From Bombyx mori (lineage: Eukaryota; Arthropoda; Insecta; Lepidoptera; Bombycidae), in contig NC_085107.1 of the NCBI RefSeq assembly GCF_030269925.1, positions 1,240,001 through 1,304,000 on the forward strand: a stretch of 64,000 nt of DNA. The letters run 5' to 3'. Below are positions 1 to 10,610 of the stretch, piece by piece (within the stretch, counting starts at the first letter, position 1; every line of letters begins with the position of its first letter). Made by a program: the position numbers and the translations under genes. The notes below the pieces were generated by a model that made no database searches, was not told where the DNA came from, and saw only the letters and a program-made list of their open reading frames with translations.

Positions 1-41
1 ACGGTTAAAAACCGCATTTGAAATTTTACTATATTTGTAAC

Positions 42-256
42 TAGCGACCCGCCCTCGCTTCGCTTCGGAAACATTAAAACACACATGAAACCAAAAAAAT
101 AAAATTAAAAAAAAAATAAAAAAAGTAGCCTATGTTCATCAGGGACAATGTCGGCTTCTAATGGAAAAAGAATTTTTCAAATCGGTCAGTAGTTTCGAAG
201 CCTATTCGAAACAAACAAACAAACAAATCTTTCCTCTTTATAATATTAGTATAGAT
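42..256 (+). repeat. interspersed repeat, CTAGCGACCCGCCC ... ATATTAGTATAGAT family
   Basis: The unit opens with CTAGCGACCCGCCC, carries a middle block reading GAATTTTTCAAATCGGTCAG, then an (AAAC)n run and TCTTTCCTC, and closes with ATATTAGTATAGAT. The same ordered blocks recur at 31471-31736 and 51307-51743, and the opening recurs at 27352, so it is a dispersed family. It has no coding capacity. I cannot assign a transposon class from sequence alone. Confidence 0.7.
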
Positions 257-290
257 GTGGTTTAAATATGTACATTAATGTCGAATGATT

Positions 291-523
291 ATTGCTTAGG
301 TAGGTGGACGAGCTCACGTACCACCTGGTGTTAAGTGGTTACCGGAGCCCATGGACCTCTACAACTTAAATGCTGCCACCCATCTTAAGATATAAGTTCT
401 AAGGTTTCAGTATAGTTACAACGGCTGCCCCACCCTTCACCGAAAGGCATTACTGATTCACGGCTGAAATAGGCGGGGTGGCGGTAGCTACCTGTGGGGA
501 CTCAGAAGAGGTCCTACCACCAG
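291..523 (-). repeat. Bm1 SINE, tRNA head missing
   Basis: It reads as the reverse complement of Bm1: the A-rich 3' end is on the left (ATTGCTTAGGTAGGTGGACG) and the copy stops at CCTACCACCAG, where the tRNA-derived head would begin. Most Bm1 copies in this window stop at the same internal point. Confidence 0.85.
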
Positions 524-775
524 ATGAGAGAAATATTTTGGAGAGGCGTGTTTACTAATGCTCACTTTCTCACTGTATTTGAATTGTTTACGAAGAGAAC
601 GGAATGAAGTATTTTATCTGATTAGAGAAATTTCATCGAAGTTATATGTGTGACACAAGCGATATGTATGTATTTCTTCAAGTAATCTTACTGTGTCATT
701 CGTTAACTATTGACAAATGTTTATTTTTTTCACAAATTTCATTTTTTCAATTTTTATTTTTTATTGCATTTAATG
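524..775. other. short spacer, no gene seen
   Basis: AT-rich DNA between a Bm1 copy and the BEL/Pao element. I see no ORF or RNA gene. The last 30 bases (TTTTTATTGCATTTAATGGT) resemble the 3' end of another Bm1 copy, which the LTR element interrupts. Confidence 0.5.
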
Positions 776-780
776 GTGGT

Positions 781-1570
781 TATTCCGGACGGCCACCGCT
801 CAGGTTTCGGCCACCACGTGTGATTTTTAGACTTCTTACTCTCGTTGAAACGTGGTGGCTCGAGTATTGCCGCAGTGGCTGTCGCGGAACGGGTGCTGGG
901 ATTGGTTCGAGGAAAATAACGAAGGCTTCAAGTATGGCGTTCACACGGTCCTCGTGGCTTGACCGGCGCAGGGCGTAGGAGCGAGTCTTTTCTTGTGCGA
1001 CGGCTCTCTCCTCTTCTTCTGGAGAGGTCTTGACTCGTCGGCTCGCTGTCTCGAACTGAATTCGCAGCGAGGTAGGCCCCCTATTTATGGTCGCCCACGC
1101 GCACTCGGCCAGCGCTATTATGAGTCCGAGCACGGTGGGCGTCTATTGTTCTCTCGGCCGCCTCGCTCGCCTATTGTTTGCCTAGTCGCTCTATTAGTTG
1201 CCCGTATTGTGACTCGCTCCTGCGTTCCCACGCCAAATTAAAGACCACGAGGACCAATCTTTATTTTCAAACAAATATTTACAAATTTACTTATATCTAT
1301 TTTTCTATTTTTAACTATCTCTATTCACATTTATTATTTCACAACATATCCGTTTATTTGGATGTCTATTTATTTTCGCTGTTCTTGGCGAACATATCTC
1401 TATTTAACTATTTACGGACATTTCCCTATTATAACTATGTATTCTTTAACTTATTTTAACATACTATTCATTTATCTGTTACGGACATTTCTATTATTTT
1501 ACAGCCATTTTAACGTATATTTACTATGTTTTCTATCTATTTTTAAAACTATCTATGTCCGTCGCGAACA
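781..1570 (-). repeat. 3' LTR of BEL/Pao element
   Basis: 790 bp, equal in length to the copy at 6935-7724, with the same short ORFs in both. It lies next to the GTGGT target duplication. The integrase ORF runs about 20 bases into this LTR before its stop at 1549. Confidence 0.93.
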
Positions 1571-3459
1571 TCCTCCCGCCGTGCAGCGTCGTTCACGTCG
1601 CTGCATCCTCCTTGGTGAGCGGCGGTCATCGTGGGCAGCACGATGATCTTCTTTGCCGGGCGTCGCAATATACCGCCGGCGGTGCGTACGTCGACCACTC
1701 GAGTGATGCCGTCGGCCCCCGGGTAAACCTCCTGGATGATCCCACGTGGCCAGGTGTTCCGTGGGAGCGTTCCGTCTGCTATTATCACGACGTCGCCTAT
1801 CTTCAGGGCGGGCCCGCGGCTGTGGGGCTCCCGCCGGTTCTGCAGGTCGGGCAGGTACTCCCGGAGCCAGCGACTCCAGAACACATCTGCCAGACGTTGA
1901 GCTGCGCGCCAGTGTGCGCGCCCTATGAGGTCGGCGTCGTCAAACTTGCCCGGCACGGGGACTCGCGCCGGGCCTCCCAGCAGGAAGTGGTTCGGTGTCA
2001 GAGGGTCGGGATCGTCGGCGCTCACCGATACGTGGGTGAGAGGTCGGCTGTTCACTGTGAACTCTGCCTCTGCTAGCAGAGTATGAAATATTTCGGGCGT
2101 CGGGCGCCTCGGCTGTTCCGTGGCCGAGAGCGCGGCCTTTACCGCCCGCACCATTCTCTCCCAGGCGCCGCCCATGAAAGGCGCGCCCGGTGGGATGAAG
2201 CGCCATTGGATAAGTTTTAAGCTCGCTTCATGCTCAGTCGCCTTGTCCAAAGCTTGGCGCAGCTCCTTGTCGGCACCCCGTAAATTGGTGCCGTTGTCGC
2301 TCCATATCTCCGTCGGAGCTCCCCGGCGCGCGATCATGCGCCGGAGTGCCATCACTGCTGAGTCCGTGCTGAGGCTCGCTGCCGGTTCTAAATGTACCGC
2401 ACGCGTAGTGAGACATGTGAAGATGGCCACGTAGTGCTTCTGGGTGCTTCTGCCGGTGGTCACTTGATAGGGCCCGAAGTAATCGAGGCCCACGTATGTA
2501 AATGGTCGCCGATGGTGTGCCAGTCTGCTCGGTGGGTGATCGCCTGTGGCTGGACGCGGTGGAGTGTCCTTGCGGATACGACACGGAAGACAGTTGTGGA
2601 TTACGCTCCGTGTCACTGGGCGTAGGCGTAAGACCCAGTATGACTGTCGGCACTCGGCGATCGTGGCTTCGGTTCCGGCGTGGTGCATCTTTCTATGGAT
2701 GAAGTCTATCATCAGTCTCGTTTCGCGTCGGGATCCGTCTAGCACGAGAGGCGAGGTGATGACGTCAGCTCCCTCTATGTTGCCGATGCGTCCGTTTATT
2801 CTCAATATCCCGTCCGCGTAGGTTACGGACAAGTTTCGCAGTCGGCTCGCTGGGGATATCTGTTTCCCTCGCTGGAGCGTCAAAATCTCTTCCTCGAAGG
2901 CTGCCCGCTGGCTCTGTTGCCAAATGAGCGTCTCGGCGCGTCGAAGCGTGTCGGCGTCTAAAGTCTTCCATTGAATGACTGCTTGCTCTGGCGTCCGCGG
3001 TGTGTACAGCGGGGTCTTCGAAGTCGTCTTCTTTCTATTCTTCTCCCACGTCGGGTCCGAACGCGGGTTCCGTTTGGTCCTCTTGTAATGAGTGCGCTCG
3101 CGACTTCTGCGGCATAGGTCAACGAATTGCAGTATTCGCCCCGTTGCACGCAGGTACTTCTCCCACTTGGAGAAGCGTCTTGGGTCCGGGATCGCTTCGC
3201 CGAGGCTCTCTCTGCTCACGGCGAGCGTTGCGCACTTCTCTTCACCCGTCTCTTCTGCCCTTTTTGCAGTCCGTTGTACGGGCCAATCATCCGGATGCCG
3301 TCTTAGGTATTCCGGGCCTATGAACCAGCGGTGGTTTCTTTCAAAGCCGACGGGTAGCTCTCTAGTGGCGTCGTCGGCGACATTTTCCTTCGTGGGGACC
3401 CAGCGCCATTCCTCCACAGTGCTGTTCTCTTCTATGGTGGCGCTGTCGGTCCAGAACAC
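1549..3459 (-). pseudogene. pol: BEL/Pao pol, RNase H end plus integrase
   Basis: Open frame of 636 codons. It begins inside RNase H (FWTDS motif), with no proper start. The integrase follows: a zinc-binding HHCC domain (HRKMHHAGT ... CLPC), then a catalytic core with the three acidic positions in GLDYFGPY, WSDNGTNL and GGAWERMVRAVK, then the C-terminal GDVVII region typical of BEL elements. It is in a different frame from the piece just upstream, so it cannot be read as one polyprotein without recoding. It would cut and join the element's cDNA into target DNA. The integrase part itself looks intact. Confidence 0.88.
1571..1581 (-). other. polypurine tract of BEL/Pao element
   Basis: In element orientation the sequence directly before the 3' LTR is CGGCGGGAGGA followed by TGTTCG. 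Its position and purine content fit the plus-strand primer. Confidence 0.75.
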
Positions 3460-3991
3460 TTGTGTCTGGCTTCCTATTGTGTTTTTCCGTGACGGCCGCG
3501 GCTATGCGGCTTCCCATCACGTCGGCTTGTAGCTCGAGACGCAGTATCGATGTTGGCTTCATGGGTGCGACTCGGGCTTTGGCGAGGGAGGTCCTCATCT
3601 CCCCGTCGGGCGTCTCCACGCGCCAGTACAACGCGGCGTCGTGGGCGTACTTGCTCGTGTCCACGTACGTGTGGAGCTTGAGGTCGGCGGCGTCCGGGTA
3701 CTGCAGTCGGTTCTTCACGCAGATGGTGGTTGCAGGCGAGCTTGTCGCGCCAAAGACGATGGACCTCATCCGGTATTCTATAGGTTCTCGTGAAGGGTTC
3801 TCCCTCCACAAGTACCGGAGCGCGTCGCGGTCCTCGCTTCGGACGCCTATCTGGATGAACATCTCCGCGATGTCCGTGGAGACGGCAACGGCGTGCTGCC
3901 TGAAGCGCATCATCGCTCCGGGCAGCGACTGCAGCAGGTCCGGGTCGGTGAGCAGGAAGTCGTTTGGGCTTCTTCCCTCTATTTTTCGCAT
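3460..3991 (-). pseudogene. pol: BEL/Pao pol, reverse transcriptase remnant fused to RNase H
   Basis: This frame starts in the finger/palm part of the reverse transcriptase (LLQSLPGAMMRFR, then TDIAEMFIQIGV and the IVFGATSSP motif). Right after VKNRLQYPDA it jumps into RNase H (LHTYVDTSKYAHDAALYWR, then LELQADVMGSRIAAAV). In intact BEL elements several hundred residues separate these motifs, including the catalytic YVDD, thumb and connection. They are absent here, so an internal deletion removed the active site. A frame change at about 3985 separates it from the gag-protease part and another at about 3460 from the integrase part. Confidence 0.85.
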
Positions 3992-6884
3992 CGGCGTCGT
4001 GCACGATGCGAAGCTTCTCCTGCTTCATTGGGTGTGTCACGTCGAAGTGTGGCAAGTACCGGGTTCGCTTCTTCGTACCCGTCGACGGAGTTACTTCGGC
4101 GTATCCTTTTGCTACCAGTGCGTTTGTTCGTTGCTTGTAGCGCTCTTTCAAATTTGGATCCTTCTCCAGTTTCTTCTCTACGGACGTCAGGCGATTCATT
4201 GCGGCTTCAAGATTGTTGGGCATCTTCAGGCCCTCCTCACGCCACAGCAGTGCGGTCTCGTAGCGGCCGCCGGGTCGCTGTTGAGTGGTCTCTCGCAGGA
4301 TCTTCAGCGCGCGCTCGTCTGGGTCATTCTTCGGCGTCTTGGCGGCGACGGTGGGTCCCTCGATCGCGAAGTACTGTTTGAGGGCTTCGTCCATGTTCGT
4401 GTCGACCGTCGTCGCGTGTCCCACGAAGTTGACGCGCTGTCTCTTGCCTCCCGGGTGTGCTCCGTGCACGATCCACCCGAGTGGAGTACGAGACGCCACT
4501 GGTTGATCGCGTCGTCCCGTCCGCATCTCCTCCGTCACCAGCAGGTGCCAGTTGTCTTGGCCGATCAGGATCTTCGGCGAGGCGTAGCTCGTTTTGAAGT
4601 GATGGCGGAGGTCGGTGAGGTGATGGCACGACGCGAGGACTTCGATGTTCAGTCGCTGTGGTGTTAATTTTAAGCCGTTGACTGTCCGTAGGTTCAGTTC
4701 TTGTGGTTCCCCCGTGCGTCCGCATAGCTTCAGCGGGACGCGTCGTGAGCGTGTTGCGTCTATCTTGTTGTCTCCGATGGCAGTGATGAAGAGGGGTTCG
4801 ATCGGTCCTTTGGCGCCCACTCGTCTCGCGAAGTCTTCGTCAATCAGCGAGATCGTTGACCCGTCGTCCAGCAGGGCCCATGTATCTGCTTCTCCCGCCG
4901 GTCCGATAACGGTAATTGGCGCCATCTTTAGGTAGGCTGTCGCACTTCTTGCGGCCCACGTCGAGGTGACCGCCTCTTCTTTTTCCTTCGGCTTTTGCCA
5001 TGCTGGCTTCTTATGCAACAGCTCGTGGTGCGTGCGTTCACAGCTGTCGACTCCGCACCTCTTCTTTTTACACACGTGTCCCCGGGACCGGAACCGTAGG
5101 CACCGGAAACACAAATTTTCGCGCTTCGCCGTATCCCAGCGCTCGCTGACGGCTGCTCTCTTGAATTCGGGACAATCTTGTGGGATGTGCCCCGGCTTCT
5201 GACATGCTGCGCATTTCCTCTCTTCCTTCGCTTGCGTGGTGTGCGTCCTCTGAGGCGTATTCACCATCTTCCGCCGACCGCTGGTGTTCTCCACTCTCGT
5301 CTCTGGCTCCGGCTGTGCGTATGGGCTGCACAGGTCCGCCTCGCGTTGCAGGAAGCGCGACAGCTTGACGAGGTCCGGTTCTCCCGCCGGTTGAGTCGCT
5401 GAGAATTCGAACCAGCGGTGGCGTAGAGTGGACGGCAGCTTCTCTGATGTGATGTTGGTGAGCTCCGGGTTGTACATGTAATGTACGCGGTCGAGGGCCC
5501 TCAGAGCGGCGACGACGTTGTTCACCTTATTCGCGAATACGCAGATGTCCCTCGGTGTGTCCGTGCAGCGTGGCAGCGCGCGCAGTCGTTCCAGCTCCGT
5601 TGCGGCGATTGCTTCTGGACGTCCGAAGCGCGATTCTAGAGTCCGCATGATCTCGGCGGGCTCGGTGTAATGCAGCAACAAGTTTTCGACCGCTTCTCTT
5701 GCTCTTCCTCTCAACGTACGCCGAAGTCTCGCAGTGTTCTCTGCGGCGCTGAAGCTGTCCGCTGATTCGGCGTAGGCGACCTTGAAGGAGAGCCATTCTT
5801 GATGCGATCCACTGTACACTGGAAGCCCCCCGTAGTACCGGTGCGATGGTCCGGGCCTGGCTTGGCGGGCGGCCGTCGCGATGGCAGCTGCTAGTTCGGC
5901 GATGTCGCTCTTCGGTGCGACAGGTGCGGCAATCGGTGCCGCGGCAGGGGCCGGTAGCTTCAGCTGTTCTATTGGTGCGGGAAGTTCCAGTTGCGGTTGC
6001 TCGATGGTGGCTGGTGATCCGTGTGTTGGCTGCATTACTCTTTCTTCGACTCCGTGTAGCGCGATCGATCGTTGCTGACTGAGCCATGTGTCGATGCGCT
6101 GTGATTGCTCGTTCTCGTCCTCCGTGAGTGTTGTGCGCGCATCTTCCTCCTCTTCAACGAGCGCTTCGGCTTCTAATGTTGAGATGCGGGCGGCGGCGAG
6201 CTCTGCTTGGAGTCGGGCTTGTTCTTCCTTGGCGCGAAGATGCTCTTCCTTGAGGCGCGCCATAAGCAACAGCCGTTGTGACTGTTGACTCGACTTTCTT
6301 GAAGATCCTCGTACTGGTGGCGCCATCCCGTCGCGGAGTGTGGAGCCTTCTTCTGTCGTCGAGATTTTGGCAGCGGCGTCCGTGGTGTGGGACCCGTGTA
6401 CAATTGGATTGGCCGTGAGCGCTGACTCTTTTCTGTTCTGGCTCGCGGATACGACGCTCTCCGTTGCTGCGTCGCCTGAAGTTGTTGCCGGTGTCGCGGT
6501 GCTGGGAGGTCTGACCACTCGACGACAGACCCCGCTGTTCGGTCCCGTTGGCGACGCCGGCGAGTATTGCGTAGGCAATATTTGGCGGGAGGGGGGCATC
6601 GCTTGTGAGCCCCGCGGCACTCCCGGACACTTTTCCACTTGGGAGGAGGGTGCCGCCATCGGTGGCGGTCCCTGCGTCACTCCCGAACGCGGCGCGGTTG
6701 ACTGGGAGGAGGTTGCCGCCATCGGTGGCGGTCCCTGCGTCACTCCCGAACGCGGCGCGGCCGACACAGCTCGTTGCTGTGCGTCTTGCGATGTTGAGCC
6801 CGAGACAGCTTCGTTGCCGGGCCGGTCAAGGCGTGACGACCTCATCTTCTCGGACCGTGTGAGCACCATTTCTTCAATCTTCAA
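3985..6884 (-). pseudogene. gag-pol: BEL/Pao gag and protease with the start of reverse transcriptase
   Basis: A long frame (continuing out of frame to 3474) that begins with a Met near 6884. The N-terminal gag holds a 21-residue tandem duplication, a Gln/Glu/Ala-rich coiled region, the gag core (YYGGLPVYSGSHQEWLSFK), then CCHC-type knuckles (CAACQKPGHIPQDC and CFRCLRFRSRGHVC). A retropepsin-like protease follows (ALLDDGSTISLID), then the linker and the first reverse transcriptase motif (EKLRIVHDADAK), where the frame is lost near 3985. It packages RNA and processes the polyprotein in the family. An upstream in-frame start is possible, so the exact start is uncertain. Confidence 0.85.
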
Positions 6885-6914
6885 TCTTCAATTTTCTTCG
6901 ATCTTCCTCAAATA

Positions 6915-6933
6915 AATCCGGCTCGAAGGACCA
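6915..6933 (-). other. primer-binding site, tRNA-Tyr type
   Basis: The plus strand reads AATCCGGCTCGAAGGACCA, which matches the 3' end of insect tRNA-Tyr including CCA as I remember it. It lies one base inside the 5' LTR, the usual place for the minus-strand primer site. Confidence 0.75.
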
Positions 6934-6934
6934 A

Positions 6935-7724
6935 TATTCCGGACGGCCACCGCTCAGGTTTCGGCCACCACGTGTGATTTTTAGACTTCTTACTCTCGTT
7001 GAAACGTGGTGGCTCGAGTATTGCCGCAGTGGCTGTCGCGGAACGGGTGCTGGGATTGGTTCGAGGAAAATAACGAAGGCTTCAAGTATGGCGTTCACAC
7101 GGTCCTCGTGGCTTGACCGGCGCAGGGCGTAGGAGCGAGTCTTTTCTTGTGCGACGGCTCTCTCCTCTTCTTCTGGAGAGGTCTTGACTCGTCGGCTCGC
7201 TGTCTCGAACTGAATTCGCAGCGAGGTAGGCCCCCTATTTATGGTCGCCCACGCGCACTCGGCCAGCGCTATTATGAGTCCGAGCACGGTGGGCGTCTAT
7301 TGTTCTCTCGGCCGCCTCGCTCGCCTATTGTTTGCCTAGTCGCTCTATTAGTTGCCCGTATTGTGACTCGCTCCTGCGTTCCCACGCCAAATTAAAGACC
7401 ACGAGGACCAATCTTTATTTTCAAACAAATATTTACAAATTTACTTATATCTATTTTTCTATTTTTAACTATCTCTATTCACATTTATTATTTCACAACA
7501 TATCCGTTTATTTGGATGTCTATTTATTTTCGCTGTTCTTGGCGAACATATCTCTATTTAACTATTTACGGACATTTCCCTATTATAACTATGTATTCTT
7601 TAACTTATTTTAACATACTATTCATTTATCTGTTACGGACATTTCTATTATTTTACAGCCATTTTAACGTATATTTACTATGTTTTCTATCTATTTTTAA
7701 AACTATCTATGTCCGTCGCGAACA
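6935..7724 (-). repeat. 5' LTR of BEL/Pao element
   Basis: 790 bp; in element orientation it starts TGTTCGCG and ends GGAATA. It is followed on the plus strand by the GTGGT duplication. This copy would carry the promoter; I could not pick a TATA box with confidence. Confidence 0.93.
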
Positions 7725-7800
7725 GTGGTTACCGGAAGCCATGCACATCACCGTGTTAATGCCGCCACCCTCCCTGAGATATAAGTTCTAAGTCTCAATT
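7725..7800 (-). repeat. Bm1 SINE fragment cut by the BEL/Pao element
   Basis: Reads GTGGTTACCGGAAGCCATG, then the ATGCCGCCACCC and GAGATATAAGTTCTAAG blocks of Bm1. Its left part is displaced to the far side of the LTR element, where only a short piece remains. Confidence 0.75.
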
Positions 7801-7824
7801 GTATGGAATAACGGCTATCTCAAC

Positions 7825-8312
7825 CCGCATAATTGCTTCGGGGCACAAATACAGAAGAGGGCTGGTCGGATTGTTGATAACCCCATTCTCACGGATCGTT
7901 TGGGACCTCTGGGCTTGCGGAAGGACTTTGCTTCTCTCTGTATGTTGTACCATATGTTCCAAGGGGAGTGCTCTGAGAAATTGTTTGGGATGATTCCATC
8001 ACCTCGTTTTTACCATCGCAACGCCCGGCGCCGGAGGAAATTCATCCATACTACCTGGAGCCACTGCGTTCATCGACAGTGCATTTCCGGAGATCTTTTT
8101 TGCCACATACCATACGGCTTTGGAATGAGCTCCCCTCCACGGTGTTTCTCGATCTCTATTACATATTCTTTTTCAAACGAGGCTTGTGGAGAGTACTCAA
8201 CGGTAGGCAGCGGCTTGGTTCTGTCCCTGAGATTACTGAAGTCCATGGGCGACGGTAACCACTCATCATCAGGTGGGCCGTATGCTCGTTTACTTACAAG
8301 GCCAGTAAAAAA
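7825..8312 (+). pseudogene. LINE 3' end (reverse transcriptase C-terminal tail)
   Basis: A degraded plus-strand coding tail with recognisable blocks: QKRAGRIVDNPILTDRLGPL, LRKDFASLCMLYHMFQGECS and LFGMIPSPRFYHRNARRR, which are C-terminal motifs of CR1/Jockey-like LINEs in Lepidoptera. The later coding part drifts through frame changes. The 3' end reads GGTGGGCCGTATGCTCG and finishes in an A run near 8312. Related 3' ends occur at 10483, 11118, 42930 and 52465. It is 5'-truncated, as is normal for LINE copies. Confidence 0.75.
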
Positions 8313-9611
8313 AATGTTTCAAGTACCGACGCGCTCTCACATTCAAATCTTACATCTTTAGTTGATAAGCTAGCCGCTAGCCCGTCGCATTTCACACAAT
8401 ATTTTGTTATAAAATTATACTATAACGTAGATCTTGCGACGACTCCACTTTCTGAAAGAAAGAATTTGAGAATGATCATTAATTAATCATAGCATCCCTT
8501 CATTTGATCACCACGTAACATTGTTACAAATGTCGATGGCGAATTAATTATGTTATGAAAAAATTTAACATTATACACATTCCGAGAGGTCAACGGTCAT
8601 GAGTCGCTCTCTGCTATTGGCGCCTTATTACGTAAAATTAATGGCATCATCTCTCAAATAACGAGTAAATACGGCACTCGGAGTGTTCGGAACAACATTT
8701 TGTGTACATTTCTTAATTAACCCAAAGTTCATTGAACAATTAATGTACTGAAATTCATGATCGTTTTGTGCCTCTATTTTTTTTTAGCACGTTGAGATAA
8801 GAAATGGAAATAAAATGTAAATACGAAACCCAATTAAGAAAACAATAAATAACATTAATTTAATTCGCAAGAATTGTAGCTGACAGTTACAATTTAGTTT
8901 CAACAAATTTACTTAAAGTTAATAATTAATCTTTTGCTACACTCAAAAAATGAATAGGTCGAATACTACCAGCCCATGTGGACTGTTACAAATGTCCACT
9001 ATTAAAACAAAAAGACCCAAGATGTCTTCAATGTTGGCTTCACTTTTAGATTGTGGAACGCTACAACTATTTTTCCTATTCATATTCATAGTCGATATTA
9101 AAAAAAAGATGATATTAAGCGTAATCGGGGATTGTGCATTAATATTCATAAATGACCACCCGCTGTCACCGCCTGAATAGTTTAATAATTTTACGACCTT
9201 TATAACTGCGAGTGCCCTAAAAAAATGTGAGCTAATTTGGCTTACTGCGCATATTGTTCAACAGTGCTTGTCCGGTCATTTTCACATACAATAATTATTG
9301 TACCATAGACTGCCAGGTATTCGATAATTATTCATTCCCTCACCTAACGTTCGGATTACAGAAATGAAATTTTTCGTTCGATAAGCCGACTTGAACACAA
9401 TATTCACATGATATCTAAAAAACACGTGTGGTACTCGGGGATTGCCGCGGTAAAGCTATTGCATAGCATTTTTATCAACTTATGCAATTATAATTAGACA
9501 ATTATTATTGTTTCAATATCAAATATTATTATTATAACAAATATAACAAAATACGACCACGCTATATTTATAAACATTAACAAAATCGATGTCTTGACTA
9601 TGATTCTTGAT
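8313..9611. other. AT-rich intergenic DNA, no gene seen
   Basis: Mostly AT-rich. Two overlapping opposite ORFs of about 70 codons near 8943-9180 have low-complexity, hydrophobic translations and no domain that I recognise, so I do not call them. Confidence 0.5.
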
Positions 9612-9716
9612 TTAGCTTTTGCCTTTTAAATTGATCTTCCAACCTTCGTACGTGAAATAGGCTCTGAATTCTACAGCCTCCACAGCTTCTACAGTTTCAC
9701 GAGCGAAGGCAGACAT
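9612..9716 (-). CDS. unrecognised 34-codon ORF or exon
   Basis: A short ATG-to-TAA frame on the minus strand that starts MSAFARETVEAVEAVEF and ends FTYEGWKINLKGKS. Its base composition is clearly more balanced than the AT-rich DNA around it, and the predicted peptide is of ordinary complexity with an acidic helix-like start and a basic end. I do not recognise it. It could be a true small protein, a terminal exon of a gene whose other exons I cannot see, or the remnant of a retrocopy. The sequence just upstream (ATAATTAAG before CA-ATG) is a weak splice acceptor at best. Confidence 0.25.
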   Translation of the reverse strand: MSAFARETVEAVEAVEFRAYFTYEGWKINLKGKS

Positions 9717-9944
9717 TGCTTAATTATGTTTATTTTAATATGGAAATCAGAAAACAATATTGCATTTACATAAAATATGCATATGAAAAAATTAATAAGC
9801 CTTTACGTACAAACAAATTTGAAATTTATTTCTTTTAATTTATGAGCTATTTCCGTGCCAATCATATTAATAAAATAAGCTTATAATTTGATTAGTAACA
9901 TTTTATTACCTCTAAAATAATTCGATAATTTATTTAATTTTTTG

Positions 9945-10208
9945 ATATCGACGCTTGAAAGGCAAACGTGACTAAGCGACAATGCGTGAACTTTACAGTA
10001 GACTAATTTAAAGTTGAAATACCTGAAAACAAAATGTATTTTAACCAATCCAGCTGTAGTAGAATCTAGCTAGTAGCTGTAGGATTGAAATGATTTTAGT
10101 AGACCTAGAAATATATTTTTTTTGCGCATCGAATATGGTTATTGCCTATCATTTATGTAAAAAGCAGTTATTGTCGCTTAGTCACTTTTGCCTTTCAAGC
10201 GTCGATAT
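9945..10208. mobile_element. MITE with about 39-bp terminal inverted repeats
   Basis: The left end reads ATATCGACGCTTGAAAGGC and the right end is its inverse complement (GCCTTTCAAGCGTCGATAT). The inverted match runs about 39 bases with one mismatch. Total length is 264 bp with no coding capacity. I could not fix the target duplication, so the superfamily is open. Confidence 0.8.
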
Positions 10209-10295
10209 TAATATTTAAAATTAATGTTTGTGTGTGTCGTTAGGACATTCTTATCCGATTGACTCGAAATTTGTATAGTTGTTCGAGAAACTAGG

Positions 10296-10390
10296 TACTT
10301 TTTTTTTATTGCTTAGATGGGTGGACGAGCTCACGGCCCACCTGGTGTTAAGTGGTTACTGGAGTCCATAGATATCTACAATGATATTGG
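10296..10390 (-). repeat. Bm1 SINE 3' fragment
   Basis: T run, then ATTGCTTAGATGGGTGGACG, GGTGTTAAGTGGTTACTGGA and CATAGATATCTACAATG, after which similarity stops. The next 60 bases (GACTTGGCTGTGCCCGAGG) look like a LINE tail fragment. Confidence 0.8.
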
Positions 10391-10482
10391 TCGTGGGATG
10401 CGACTTGGCTGTGCCCGAGGTTGTCGATATCGAAGAGCCTTTGAGTCCATTTGTAGAAAAAAAGAAATTCATAACCTATCTT

Positions 10483-10610
10483 TTTTTTTAATTGCCCTTG
10501 TAAGTAGATGAGCGTACCGCCCACCTTATGGTGAGTGGTTACTGTCGCCCATGGACGTCAGAAATGCCAGGAGCTGAGCGAAGCCGCTGCCTACCGTAAC
10601 ATATCTACGT
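10483..10610 (-). repeat. LINE 3' tail, reversed
   Basis: T run, then ATTGCCCTTGTAAGTAGATG, CGCCCACC, GTGAGTGGTTACTGTCGCCC and GAAGCCGCTGCCTACCG. These are the 3' terminal blocks of the LINE at 7825-8312 in opposite orientation. Confidence 0.7.

Larger units (their letters stand above)
781..7724 (-). mobile_element. BEL/Pao-type LTR retrotransposon, internally deleted
   Basis: A complete insertion bounded by two 790-bp LTRs (781-1570 and 6935-7724) that look identical wherever I compared them. It is flanked by the 5-bp duplication GTGGT at 776-780 and 7725-7729. In element orientation the LTR starts TGTTCGCGACGG and ends CCGGAATA. A primer-binding site, gag zinc knuckles, an aspartic protease, part of the reverse transcriptase, part of RNase H, a zinc-binding integrase and a polypurine tract follow in BEL order. 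The pol reading frame is broken twice and the YVDD region is missing, so this copy should not move by itself. Identical LTRs imply recent insertion, presumably with help from an intact relative. The flank after 7724 is Bm1 sequence, so it landed in a SINE remnant. Confidence 0.93.

Noticed and set aside
3462..4667. 401-codon plus-strand ORF
   Set aside because: Antisense shadow of the BEL/Pao gag-pol coding strand; no domain in that frame.
8943..9180. overlapping 68- and 76-codon ORFs on opposite strands
   Set aside because: AT-rich, hydrophobic low-complexity translations without domain, splice or promoter support.
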